Positions 41,557 through 50,014 of a DNA stretch of 50,014 bases are shown here, piece by piece. Source of the DNA: Pedosphaera sp. (lineage in GTDB: Bacteria; Verrucomicrobiota; Verrucomicrobiia; Limisphaerales; Pedosphaeraceae). The notes under the pieces were generated by a model that was not told the DNA's origin, did no database searches, and saw only the letters and a list, made by a program, of their open reading frames with translations. Every line of letters begins with the position of its first letter. The stretch's first letter is position 1. The stretch is taken from assembly GCA_028293325.1 (NCBI GenBank), contig JAQGPA010000091.1, positions 1-50,014 of the forward strand. The letters are read 5' to 3'. The position numbers and the translations under genes were made by a program.

Positions 41557-43737
41557 ATGATTACCCCCGTCCCTGAACCGGTTTCTGCGCGCGAGGCGGG
41601 ACGCTCCACCTCGCTGACGCTCACGCCCGTGCCGCCGCCGGGCAGCGGACTGCGCCTGTTCCTTTTTTATTCCTCCGCGTTGTTGCTCACGGGCCTGGTT
41701 TCACTGATTTTCATGGATTTGCTCTGGCGGACTGGCTGGTCCACGTCCCGGACCATTCTGCTGGTACTGTTCATCCTGCTTTTTTTCTTCACCGCCATTG
41801 GCTGTATGCACGGGGTGTATGGTTTCGTCCTGCGCCGGTTGGGTGACCGGCGGCGAATCACACAACTCGTGGATTACAGCGCCCAAAGCATCGAAGAGAC
41901 CAGCACGGCGATTGTTTTTCCGATTTACAACGAAGATGTGGTGCGCGTGTACGAGGGTTTGCGGGTGACTTATGAATCCCTGGAAAAGACGGGACAACTG
42001 GAGCGGTTCGATTTTTTTATTCTGAGCGATACCACCAATCCCGACAAGTGGGTGGAAGAGGAGCGGCGCTGGTATGGCCTGATCCGCGAACTGGGCGCAC
42101 TTGGCCGGATATATTATCGGCGCCGGGTGCTGAACGAAGGCAAGAAGAGCGGCAACATTCGCGACTTTCTCAATACGTGGGGCCGGCGTTACCGGTACTT
42201 CATCGCGTTGGATGCTGACAGTGTCATGCGCGGCCAAACGGTGGTGGATCTGGTCAAGCTGATGGAAGCGAATCCGGGCGTGGGTCTGATTCAAACGGTT
42301 CCGGCGCTGGTCAATGCAGAGTCTTTCTTTGGCCGCATCCAGCAATTTTCCAACCGGCTCTATGCGCCCATTTTCATTGCGGGATTGAATTACTGGGCGC
42401 AGGGTCTGGGGAATTATTGGGGGCACAACGCCATCATCCGCACCGAACCGTTCATGCATTATTGCGATTTGCCGCAACTGCCGGGACGCAAGCCGTTCGG
42501 CGGCCAGATTCTCAGCCACGATTTCGTGGAGGCGGCGCTGTTGGTAAAGGAGAATTGGCAGGTCTGGTGCGCGTATGATCTGGAAGGAAGTTATGAGGAA
42601 GCACCACAGGGTTTGATTGAAAATGCGCAGCGCGACCGCCGCTGGTGCCAGGGTAATTTGCAGCACGGGCTGGTAATGTTTGGTCGCGGCCTACGCGGCG
42701 TGAGCCGTTTGCATCTGCTGCAAGGCATTTTCGGCTATTTGGCGGGACCACTTTGGTTTCTGTTCCTGATCACTTTTAATTGGATGTGGGGCTTCCAGAA
42801 ATTCACGGGGCTTTCGGACATCACCGTGCAGGGTTTTACGCCGTATCTGAATCTGACGGGCCGGGAACACGCATTTCTTGTTTTTCTGATCTGCATGTGC
42901 GTGCTCTTCCTGCCCAAGGTGCTGGCGCTGGTGGATATTGCCCTGGATCGCGAACGACGGCGTGCGTTTGGCGGCTTGGGTCGGACGACGGCGAGCACCG
43001 TGGCGGAAACGGTCTTCTCCACCTTGCACGCGCCGCTGCAGATGCTCTGGCATTTGCGGTTTGTGTTCACGATTCTTATGGGCATGGGGGTGAGTTGGGG
43101 GCCGCAAAATCGGACAGCGGACGGCACCTCGTGGTCTTTCGCCCTGCGGCGACATTGGGGCCACACCTTCACCGGTTTGTTTTGGGGCGGTTTGATTTTA
43201 TGGCTGGATGTTTCCACCTTCTGGTGGTTTGTGCCCGTGTTCGCGGGAATGGTGCTGGCCATTCCTTTGAGTGTATTGACGAGCCGAAGCAGTTGGGGCG
43301 CGCGCGCGCGGCATCTGGGTTTATTCCTCACCCCTGAAGAAACTTCGCCGCCGCCGGAACTGGACACTTTGCGGGTACGGATGGCCTCGCTGGCAGGCGC
43401 CGGCGAAACGGCCACGCGTTCACCCGATTCGGGGCTGGCGGAAATTGTTTTGGACCCTTACGTAAACGCCATCCATGTTTCACTCCTACGCGAAAGCAAA
43501 TTCAATCCCGATCACTCCGAAGCCCTGGCGCGGCTGGGTACCGGTCGTCCGGAAGTTCGGGCCTTGGGAGAGAAATTGCTGACGGAAGGACCCGAGGCTT
43601 TGAAACCACAGGAGAAAGTGTTGGTAATGTCAGATGCCGACACGATGCCGTGGCTGCACCGGCAAATCTGGCTTCGTCCCGGCGAAACGCTGGCGCCGTG
43701 GTGGCAGGCGGCCATTCGCCGGTATGCCGCTCATTAG
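41557..43737 (+). CDS. opgH: Glucan biosynthesis glucosyltransferase OpgH (MdoH)
   Basis: The 726-residue inner-membrane GT2 enzyme has helices near residues 28-50 and 58-85, then the catalytic domain with IVFPIYNEDVVRVYEGL, ALDADSVMRG (DxD-type metal site) and QRDRRWCQGNL (QxxRW acceptor motif), followed by about five C-terminal helices. It polymerises UDP-glucose into the linear beta-1,2 backbone of periplasmic glucans and exports it. Length is shorter than E. coli OpgH (847), chiefly at the N-terminus. Last gene of the operon; the next gene is convergent. Confidence 0.94.
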   Translation: MITPVPEPVSAREAGRSTSLTLTPVPPPGSGLRLFLFYSSALLLTGLVSLIFMDLLWRTGWSTSRTILLVLFILLFFFTAIGCMHGVYGFVLRRLGDRRRITQLVDYSAQSIEETSTAIVFPIYNEDVVRVYEGLRVTYESLEKTGQLERFDFFILSDTTNPDKWVEEERRWYGLIRELGALGRIYYRRRVLNEGKKSGNIRDFLNTWGRRYRYFIALDADSVMRGQTVVDLVKLMEANPGVGLIQTVPALVNAESFFGRIQQFSNRLYAPIFIAGLNYWAQGLGNYWGHNAIIRTEPFMHYCDLPQLPGRKPFGGQILSHDFVEAALLVKENWQVWCAYDLEGSYEEAPQGLIENAQRDRRWCQGNLQHGLVMFGRGLRGVSRLHLLQGIFGYLAGPLWFLFLITFNWMWGFQKFTGLSDITVQGFTPYLNLTGREHAFLVFLICMCVLFLPKVLALVDIALDRERRRAFGGLGRTTASTVAETVFSTLHAPLQMLWHLRFVFTILMGMGVSWGPQNRTADGTSWSFALRRHWGHTFTGLFWGGLILWLDVSTFWWFVPVFAGMVLAIPLSVLTSRSSWGARARHLGLFLTPEETSPPPELDTLRVRMASLAGAGETATRSPDSGLAEIVLDPYVNAIHVSLLRESKFNPDHSEALARLGTGRPEVRALGEKLLTEGPEALKPQEKVLVMSDADTMPWLHRQIWLRPGETLAPWWQAAIRRYAAH

Positions 43738-43769
43738 GTTGCCCGTCAGAATTTAAACTGTTACTGGTT

Positions 43770-44303
43770 TCAAATTGAAATGTTCGGATCGACCGGGAAG
43801 AGGGGATTGGGCAGAACCTCCGGGTTTAAATGTTTCCTGGCCGCTGCCGCCTCCACGCTGGGATTTGTATTGAGACCCAGCCAGTAATGATGGAGAGATT
43901 TAATCAGTTCCACCAAGTCGCTCAAGTCTCCCGGCTTGACCAGGTAAGAGTTTGCCCCCAAATCGTATGCGGCGTTGATATCAGACAATTGATTTGAGGA
44001 AGTCAGCATGACCACCGGCAGGCGCTTGAGTTGCGGTTGAGGTTGGGAACGCAGCCAGGCTAAAACCTCCAGGCCGGATTTGCGCGGCAGCTTGAGATCG
44101 AGCAACAGCAACGCCGGCAGGGGATGGTGGCTGCGGTCAGTATAAAAGCCATTGCCGCTGAGATAATCAATGGCCTGATCGCCATCATGGGTCGCCTTCA
44201 GGTGAACGCCGACTTTGGCCTTGCGAAAGGCCATCTCCACCAGCATTACATCATTGGAGTCATCGTCGACATGGAGAACGGTCTCATTCGCTTTCATAGA
44301 CAT
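43770..44303 (-). CDS. Single-domain response regulator (Rcp1-like)
   Basis: The 177-residue product has a receiver domain covering residues 8-140: acidic residues in VLHVDDDSND, phospho-acceptor in LLLLDLKLPRKSG, and conserved Lys in SYLVKPGD. No output domain follows, only a Pro/Asn-rich tail. Such Rcp1-type regulators take phosphate from a hybrid or phytochrome-like kinase and pass it on or bind a target protein. It overlaps the upstream kinase by 20 bp, so that kinase is the likely donor. It resembles the truncated receiver at the left edge of the window. Confidence 0.92.
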   Translation of the reverse strand: MSMKANETVLHVDDDSNDVMLVEMAFRKAKVGVHLKATHDGDQAIDYLSGNGFYTDRSHHPLPALLLLDLKLPRKSGLEVLAWLRSQPQPQLKRLPVVMLTSSNQLSDINAAYDLGANSYLVKPGDLSDLVELIKSLHHYWLGLNTNPSVEAAAARKHLNPEVLPNPLFPVDPNISI

Positions 44304-45939
44304 TTGCTTTTGGCAATTCTATCCAAAACCGGCTGCCGACGTCGGGGGTGGAATCAACCCCGACGCGTCCGCCCATCCGTTCGGTGCCTTTTCGTACGAT
44401 GGCCAGACCGATGCCGGTGCCGGGATAAGTTGAACTGTTGTGCAATCGCTCAAATAAACCGAAAATTTTCTGCTGATAAGAGGGCGGAATGCCAATGCCA
44501 TTGTCCTCAACAAACACCCGTACGGAGTTAGTTTGCTGTTCTGCCCAGATCCGCAGGAGTGGGTGTCGCGAAGGAGCGGCAAATTTTACCGCATTGCTGA
44601 CCAAATTGGCAAGAACCTGATTCAAAGTGACGGGATGAGCGAGGACCGAACCCAAGGGAAGCCGGACTTCCACTTTGGCTTTTTGGTCCTCGATTTCCCG
44701 GCTGTGCCATGAAAGCACTTCCTGCATTAAGGTATCGAGGTTGACCGGATCCAGGTTGAGTTCGGACTGGGTCAAACGGCTGTAACTTAACAACCCTTGC
44801 AGGAGATTGTCCATGTAGGCACCCGAACTGGTGATGCGGTCGGCATATTCCCGGCCTTCCTCGCTCAGCTGGGAGCCATGATCTTCGATGAGAGCGCGGG
44901 CAAATCCCTGCATGGAGCGGAGCGGCGCGCGTAAGTCATGGGAGATCGAGTAGTTGAAGGCCTCCAGTTCCCCGTTAATTTCGGTAAGTGCCGCCACGCG
45001 ACCCTGGAGTTCCTGATTTAGGGAATGAATTTTTTCCTCGTTCTGCTTTCGCTCGGTGATGTCCCGGGCAAAAATGTAGAGCAACCGTTCAGACACAAAG
45101 GGAGCGGCGGTCCAGCCCAGCCAGCGGTAGGAGCCGTCCTTGCATTGGTAACGCGCCTCAAAGTAAGTGGTGGGAGCGCCGCTTTGCAAGCGGAGCAGTT
45201 CCTGGCGCATAGCATCGCGGTCATCCGGATGGGTGAGTTCCAGGCCGGGGCGGGCTTTCAACTCAGCAACGGAGTAGCCGAGTGTCTGTTCCCAGGCGGG
45301 ATTGAGCTGGAGCATGTAACCTTCAAAGTCGGCAATTGCCAGCATGTCCAGCGCCAAGGTGAAGAAGCGGTTGCGTTTGGTTTCCATTTTCAAACGATCC
45401 ACCGCATCCAGAAGCCGCCGTTGGTGCTCGGCTTCCTCAATTTCCCGCAACCGATCGGCTTGTTGTTTGATCTGCCAGGATTTTTTGTGCAACTCGACAA
45501 ACACCGACACCTTGGTTTTGAGAACGGACGGCACGATAGGGGAGAGAATATAATCCACCGCCCCCAGGGAATAAGCCTGGGCGATGTGGTTATCCGATTT
45601 GTTGAAGGAGGTGACAAAAATGATGGGAGTGTGCTCAGTGTTGGCCCGGGTGCGAATGAGGGCCGCCGTTTCAAATCCGTCCATGACCGGCATGGAGACA
45701 TCCAGTAAAATAACCGCGAACTCCTGCTTCAACAGCAGTTTTAAAGCTTCCTTGCCGGACTGCGCCTTGACCAGGTTTTGGCCCAGGCTGGAAAGGATCG
45801 CCTCCAAGGCCAGCATTTTATCAGGACGATCATCCACGATCAAAATATTGACCTTGCCGGGATCCGAAGGCAGCCGCTCGCCGTTGGCGGAATGCGGCTG
45901 CGCCGAGGATGTGCGCAGCATGGCAGATTCAGTATTCAT
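44284..45939 (-). CDS. Hybrid sensor histidine kinase (REC-PAS-HisKA-HATPase)
   Basis: The 551-residue soluble kinase has an N-terminal receiver (residues about 30-150, ILIVDDRPDKM and VILLDVSMPVMDG), a linker coiled coil, a PAS domain with PAC tail (about 190-315, RNRFFTLALDMLAIADFEG and EARYQCKDGSYRWLGW), the phospho-accepting H-box FNYSISHDLRAPLRSM, and an ATPase domain with EDNGIGIPPSYQQKIFGLFE and GTGIGLAIVRKG. The receiver-first layout suggests it is itself controlled by an upstream kinase, probably the poly-HAMP kinase 12 bp upstream in the same operon. No membrane segment. Confidence 0.93.
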   Translation of the reverse strand: MNTESAMLRTSSAQPHSANGERLPSDPGKVNILIVDDRPDKMLALEAILSSLGQNLVKAQSGKEALKLLLKQEFAVILLDVSMPVMDGFETAALIRTRANTEHTPIIFVTSFNKSDNHIAQAYSLGAVDYILSPIVPSVLKTKVSVFVELHKKSWQIKQQADRLREIEEAEHQRRLLDAVDRLKMETKRNRFFTLALDMLAIADFEGYMLQLNPAWEQTLGYSVAELKARPGLELTHPDDRDAMRQELLRLQSGAPTTYFEARYQCKDGSYRWLGWTAAPFVSERLLYIFARDITERKQNEEKIHSLNQELQGRVAALTEINGELEAFNYSISHDLRAPLRSMQGFARALIEDHGSQLSEEGREYADRITSSGAYMDNLLQGLLSYSRLTQSELNLDPVNLDTLMQEVLSWHSREIEDQKAKVEVRLPLGSVLAHPVTLNQVLANLVSNAVKFAAPSRHPLLRIWAEQQTNSVRVFVEDNGIGIPPSYQQKIFGLFERLHNSSTYPGTGIGLAIVRKGTERMGGRVGVDSTPDVGSRFWIELPKANVYESE

Positions 45940-45951
45940 TAATTAAATAGC

Positions 45952-48900
45952 CTAGCGGCGCAGCCAGAGGCAGAGGATGGAGCGTAATTGCTCGGTATCG
46001 ACCGGTTTGGAAAGATAGTCCGAAGCCCCGGCCGCAATGCATTTTTCGCGGTCTCCCTTCATCGCCTTGGCGGTGACGGCAATGATGGGCAGGTTTTCGA
46101 AGCCGGAAATTTCGCGAATGGCGCGGGTGGTGGCGTAGCCATCCATGGTCGGCAGCATGATATCCATCAGCACGATATCAATGTCTCCCGCCGCCACCAG
46201 TTTTTCGATGGCCTCCTTTCCGTTTTCAGCAGAGAGGACATTCATTTTGAAACGTTCCAGGATGCTGGTCATGGCAAAGATGTTGCGAATGTCGTCGTCC
46301 ACCAACAACACTTTCTTGCCTTCCAACACTCCATGATGCAGGTGCTCCAATATCCGGCGCTGCTTTTCCGGCAGCCGGGAAATGTTGCGATGCAGGAACA
46401 GCGCCGTTTCGTCGAGCAACCGTTCCGGCGAGCGGGCGTCCTTGAGCACGATGGTTTGTGCCAACTGCTCCAGCTTTGCCGCTTCTTCCTGCAACAAATC
46501 CCTGGCGGTATAGATGATGATGGGCATTTTGCGGTTGTCGGCCGCGTTTTTGATCTCCTCCAGCAAGGTGATGCCGGACATGTCCGGGAGGCCGAGGTCC
46601 AGCACCATGCAATCAAACTTTTGACTGGCCAGCGCGGCGAGGGCTTCCCGACCGCTACCGACGAGCGTGGTGTGCACATCACCGTTGCCGATAATGTCGG
46701 TGATGTTCAGGCGTTGGATCTCATCGTCCTCAACTACCAGCAGATTTTTCACCGGGCGGCTGGTAAAGTCTTTCAGTTCATCAAATGCCTCTGCCAGTAT
46801 TTCCTTCTTTTCTGATTTGGTCACGTAGGCGAGGGCACCGTGGGAGAGATCCGGTCCTTCCTCTTGGTCCACTGTGATGATTTGGACCGGGATGTGGCGC
46901 GTGGTCCAATCCATTTTCAATCGATCGAGGACGCGCCAGCCATCGAGGTCCGGCAGGTGCAAATCCAAGGTGACGGCATCCGGCTTAAGTTCGCGGGCCA
47001 GAGCGAGTGCCGCGGACCCACCACGGGCCACAATAGCTTTGAAGCCTTTTTCATGCGCCACATCCAGCAGGATGCGGGCATAATTCAGGTCATCCTCCAC
47101 AATCAATATCACATGATCGCCGTGTTCGATGTGCCCGCGGTCATCCTCGACCATTGACTCGGTCGGTGCGATCTTCATTTCCGGCGCGCCGGAGGATTGA
47201 ACATCAATGGTCGGGCCGGACAACACCGGTCGAGAATTAAGTTCCCGGCGGGCTGTCCGCATCGGCATGTGCATTTGTGGCAGGAAGAGAGTAAAGGTGC
47301 TGCCTTGGCCTAGAGCGCTGGCAAGGCGTATTTCGCCGCCAAGCAGTCGCGCAATTTCGCGGCTGATGGCCAGTCCGAGACCGGTGCCGCCGTATTTGCG
47401 GCTGGTGCTGCCGTCGGCTTGCTGGAACGCCTCGAAGATGATCTGCTGCTTCTCCGGCACAATGCCAATGCCCGTGTCGGTGACTGAGAAGGCAACCACC
47501 GAGCGGGCATGATTAAGACTCTCACGGTCCGGGCTCCAGCCGGCAGTGACAATGGCCATGCTGAGGGTGACGCGTCCTTTTTCCGTAAACTTGAAGGCAT
47601 TGGAGAGCAGGTTGCGGATGATCTGTTCGAGTCGTTGCGTGTCCGTGAACATATGGTGGGGCAGGTCGCCATCCAGCTCGATGGCGAGTTCGAGGCCCTT
47701 GGACTCGGCCACATGCCGGAAGGTGCGTTCCACGTAATCCTGCAATTCCACGAAGCGCAATTCGGCAAGATCGACCGTGACCGTTCCGGATTCGATCTTG
47801 GACAGGTCGAGAATGTCATTGATGAGGCTGAGGAGATCATTGCCGGAACCGTGAATGGTCTTGGAGAACTCGATCTGTTTGGGGGTAAGATTGCCCTCCG
47901 GGTTGTGCGCCAGTTGATCGGCGAGAATGAGCAGGCTGTTGAGCGGCGTGCGCAACTCGTGGGACATATTGGCGAGAAACTCGGATTTGTATTTCGAGGT
48001 GAGGGCGAGCTGTCTGGCTTTTTCCTCAAGCGCCTGCCGGGCCTGTTCCACTTCACTATTTTTGCGTTCGACCTCGGCATTTTGGTCGGCGAGCAGCTTG
48101 GCCTTCTCCTGCAACTCCTCGTTGGTATTTTGCAATTCCTCCTGGCGGCTTTGCAATTCCTTGGCCAACGACTGCGACTGTTTGAGGAGATCTTCGGTCC
48201 GGGTGTTGGCCTCAATGGTATTTAACACGATGCCGATACTCTCGACGAGCTGATCCAGGAAGGCCTGATGCGTGGGGCTGAATTGTTCAAAGGAGGAAAG
48301 TTCCATGACTGCCTTGACGTGACCTTCAAAGAGCACCGGGAGGACGATGATATTCGTCGGCGTGGCCTGCCCGAGACCAGAGGTGATTTGCACGTAATCC
48401 ATTGGCGCGTTGGTAATGAGAATTCTCTCCTTTTCCAGGGCCGCTTGTCCCACCAATCCTTCGCCCATGGAAAAACGGTTGCCGACGTTTTTGCGGTTGC
48501 GGAAGGCATAGCTGGCCAGGAGTTTGAGGTAAGGGCTATTGTCCTCGTCAGTTTCAATGGCTTCTTCCTTGGGAGATTCCACGATATAGAACACACCATG
48601 CTGCGCGGAGACGACGGGGGCCAATTCCGAGAGAATCAGTTTGCCGACGGTGAGCATGTCCTTTTGGCCCTGAAGCATGCGGGTGAATTTTGCCAGGTTG
48701 GTTTTTAGCCAGTCCTGCTCGTTGGTCTTGATCGTGGTGTCCTTCAGGTTGCGAATCATTTCGTTGATGTTGTCCTTCAACGACGCGACTTCGCCCTGTG
48801 CCGCCACTTGAATGGACCGGGTCAAGTCGCCCTTGGTCACTGCCGTGGCCACGTCGGCGATGGCGCGGACCTGCGTGCTCAAGTTGGCAGCCAATTGATT

Positions 48901-50014
48901 TACGTTATCGGTAAGATCCTTCCAGGTACCGGCGGCGCCGGGGACGTTTGACTGGCCGCCCAGTTTGCCTTCGACACCCACTTCACGGGCCACGGTGGTG
49001 ACTTGGTCGGCAAAGATAGCGAGTGTCTCGATCATTCCGTTAATGGTATCCGCCAGTTCGGCGATTTCGCCCTTCGCTTCGACGAGGAGTTTTCGTTTCA
49101 AATCGCCGTTCGCCACCGCCGTCACCACTTTTGCGATGCCGCGCACCTGGTTCGTGAGATTGCCGGCCATGAAGTTCACGTTGTCGGTCAAATTCTTCCA
49201 GGTGCCGGACACGCCCCGGACTTCCGCCTGACCGCCGAGTTTACCCTCGGTGCCGACTTCGCGGGCCACGCGGGTCACTTCGGAGGCGAAGGAGGAAAGC
49301 TGGTCCACCATCGTATTGACAGTGTTTTTCAATTCGAGGATTTCGCCTTTGACATCCACCGTGATCTTCTTGGAAAGGTCGCCGTTGGCCACAGCGGTGG
49401 TGACGGCGGCGATGTTACGCACCTGGGAGGTCAGGTTACCGGCCATGAAGTTCACGTTGTCGGTCAAATCCTTCCAGGTGCCGGCCAGACCACGCACGTC
49501 CGCCTGACCGCCCAGCCGGCCTTCGGTGCCGACTTCGCGGGCCACGCGGGTCACTTCCGAGGCGAAGGAGCGGAGTTGGTCCACCATCGTATTAATGGTG
49601 TCTTTGAGTTCGAGGATTTCACCTTTGACGTCCACCGTAATCTTCTTGGAAAGGTCGCCGTTGGCCACGGCAGTGGTCACGGCGGCAATGTTACGGACCT
49701 GGCCGGTGAGATTGCTGGCCATGGAGTTCACCGAATCGGTGAGATCCTTCCAGGTGCCAGCCACGCCTTTCACGTCGGCCTGACCGCCGAGTTTGCCTTC
49801 GGTGCCGACTTCGCGGGCCACACGCGTTACTTCCGCCGCAAAAGAGGAAAGTTGGTCCACCATGACGTTGATGGTGTTTTTAAGTTCGAGAATTTCACCT
49901 TTTACATCAACGGTGATTTTTTTGGTCAAGTCTCCGTTGGCGACAGCGGTGGTGACGGCAGCGATGTTACGCACCTGGGAGGTCAGGTTGCCGGCCATGG
50001 AGTTCACCGAATCG
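45952..50014 (-). CDS. Poly-HAMP hybrid histidine kinase with three receivers, 5' end cut
   Basis: More than 1350 residues are visible, the N-terminus lying beyond the right edge. Order from the edge: at least five tandem HAMP units of 92 residues (each with [20 protein letters not shown] and [19 protein letters not shown]), a GAF domain (about 465-610), a long coiled coil (about 610-690), HisKA with [16 protein letters not shown], an ATPase domain ([33 protein letters not shown]), then three receivers near residues 985-1100, 1105-1220 and 1230-1350 with [18 protein letters not shown] and DIMLPTMDG. This is the architecture of group III-type (Nik1-like) kinases and their bacterial relatives, which sense osmotic or similar stress without a membrane sensor. 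The nearby opgGH genes also concern osmotic adaptation, which may be coincidence. Confidence 0.93.
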   Translation of the reverse strand, partial: DSVNSMAGNLTSQVRNIAAVTTAVANGDLTKKITVDVKGEILELKNTINVMVDQLSSFAAEVTRVAREVGTEGKLGGQADVKGVAGTWKDLTDSVNSMASNLTGQVRNIAAVTTAVANGDLSKKITVDVKGEILELKDTINTMVDQLRSFASEVTRVAREVGTEGRLGGQADVRGLAGTWKDLTDNVNFMAGNLTSQVRNIAAVTTAVANGDLSKKITVDVKGEILELKNTVNTMVDQLSSFASEVTRVAREVGTEGKLGGQAEVRGVSGTWKNLTDNVNFMAGNLTNQVRGIAKVVTAVANGDLKRKLLVEAKGEIAELADTINGMIETLAIFADQVTTVAREVGVEGKLGGQSNVPGAAGTWKDLTDNVNQLAANLSTQVRAIADVATAVTKGDLTRSIQVAAQGEVASLKDNINEMIRNLKDTTIKTNEQDWLKTNLAKFTRMLQGQKDMLTVGKLILSELAPVVSAQHGVFYIVESPKEEAIETDEDNSPYLKLLASYAFRNRKNVGNRFSMGEGLVGQAALEKERILITNAPMDYVQITSGLGQATPTNIIVLPVLFEGHVKAVMELSSFEQFSPTHQAFLDQLVESIGIVLNTIEANTRTEDLLKQSQSLAKELQSRQEELQNTNEELQEKAKLLADQNAEVERKNSEVEQARQALEEKARQLALTSKYKSEFLANMSHELRTPLNSLLILADQLAHNPEGNLTPKQIEFSKTIHGSGNDLLSLINDILDLSKIESGTVTVDLAELRFVELQDYVERTFRHVAESKGLELAIELDGDLPHHMFTDTQRLEQIIRNLLSNAFKFTEKGRVTLSMAIVTAGWSPDRESLNHARSVVAFSVTDTGIGIVPEKQQIIFEAFQQADGSTSRKYGGTGLGLAISREIARLLGGEIRLASALGQGSTFTLFLPQMHMPMRTARRELNSRPVLSGPTIDVQSSGAPEMKIAPTESMVEDDRGHIEHGDHVILIVEDDLNYARILLDVAHEKGFKAIVARGGSAALALARELKPDAVTLDLHLPDLDGWRVLDRLKMDWTTRHIPVQIITVDQEEGPDLSHGALAYVTKSEKKEILAEAFDELKDFTSRPVKNLLVVEDDEIQRLNITDIIGNGDVHTTLVGSGREALAALASQKFDCMVLDLGLPDMSGITLLEEIKNAADNRKMPIIIYTARDLLQEEAAKLEQLAQTIVLKDARSPERLLDETALFLHRNISRLPEKQRRILEHLHHGVLEGKKVLLVDDDIRNIFAMTSILERFKMNVLSAENGKEAIEKLVAAGDIDIVLMDIMLPTMDGYATTRAIREISGFENLPIIAVTAKAMKGDREKCIAAGASDYLSKPVDTEQLRSILCLWLRR
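48840..50014. repeat. 276-bp tandem repeats encoding HAMP units
   Basis: Within the poly-HAMP kinase gene, units of 276 bp (92 codons) repeat head to tail, the phase being visible in the phrase for EVGTEG at about 49250, 49526 and 49802. Several stretches are near identical in DNA between units; divergence increases toward the GAF-proximal units (48840-49200). The array continues beyond the window. Confidence 0.88.

Noticed and set aside
43738-43769. Possible terminator between convergent opgH and the response regulator
   Set aside because: Only 32 bp, no stem of more than a few pairs and no T-tract.
47310-48215. 301-codon minus-strand frame in the kinase gene
   Set aside because: Alternative frame of the same strand as the poly-HAMP kinase, extremely Ser/Arg/Pro-rich; a frame shadow.
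48840-50014. Periodic repeats considered as a CRISPR array
   Set aside because: Units are 276 bp, in frame, and encode HAMP domains; no short repeat-spacer pattern exists anywhere in the window.

Overview
The window looks like a chromosomal piece of a free-living, Gram-negative, GC-rich bacterium, most probably a soil or freshwater Verrucomicrobiota (Pedosphaera/Limisphaerales-like). This rests on family mix and intergenic style rather than on a marker gene: CgeB-like glycosyltransferases, a DksA-like protein with a decayed zinc finger, a DUF1570 peptidase-like TPR protein, an opgG/opgH pair, and intergenic DNA carrying a dispersed GGCTACGGCGG repeat. No rRNA, tRNA, CRISPR array or complete insertion sequence was found.

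The centre (about 13.2-28.2 kb) is a complete, single-strand, tightly overlapped locus for a group 1h-like [NiFe]-hydrogenase, the type known from other bacteria as a high-affinity, atmospheric-H2-scavenging enzyme. Transcription order: two micro-genes, a DUF5947-like protein, a DUF6084-like protein, a 450-residue protein of unknown function, the large-subunit maturation protease, a 36-residue single-helix membrane protein, small subunit (hhyS-like), large subunit (hhyL-like), hypB, hypA, a NifU/Rieske-like fusion, a HoxN-type nickel permease, hypF, hypC, hypD, a GmhA-like SIS protein, hypE, then a FNT-family channel. Everything needed to make the NiFe(CN)2CO site, import nickel and process the large subunit is present. 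No membrane cytochrome subunit is present, so the electron acceptor is unknown; the fusion protein and the micro-proteins are the best candidates for the missing parts.

Left flank (1-13.2 kb): a truncated response regulator, the DksA-like protein, a NarL-type regulator, a small unknown gene, about 1 kb of repeat-rich non-coding DNA, a RapA-type SNF2 ATPase, then a decayed sugar/inositol locus (6.3-9.5 kb). In that locus two CgeB-like glycosyltransferases survive, but a third is only a C-terminal tail, inositol-1-phosphate synthase is a broken N-terminal fragment, and two other genes seem to survive only as their first codons. A histidine phosphatase, an exported two-repeat protein and a secreted GH76 enzyme follow.

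Right flank (29-50 kb): an exported DUF1570/TPR protein, a LysR regulator divergent from a three-gene RND efflux operon with a perfect palindrome between them, cardiolipin synthase, an opgG-unknown-opgH operon for osmoregulated periplasmic glucans, and a minus-strand phosphorelay operon (a large poly-HAMP hybrid kinase cut by the window edge, a second hybrid kinase, and a single-domain response regulator).

A GGGT-N4-ACCC palindrome occurs upstream of the NarL-type regulator (two copies) and upstream of the hydrogenase locus (one copy), which suggests, without proving, a shared regulator.
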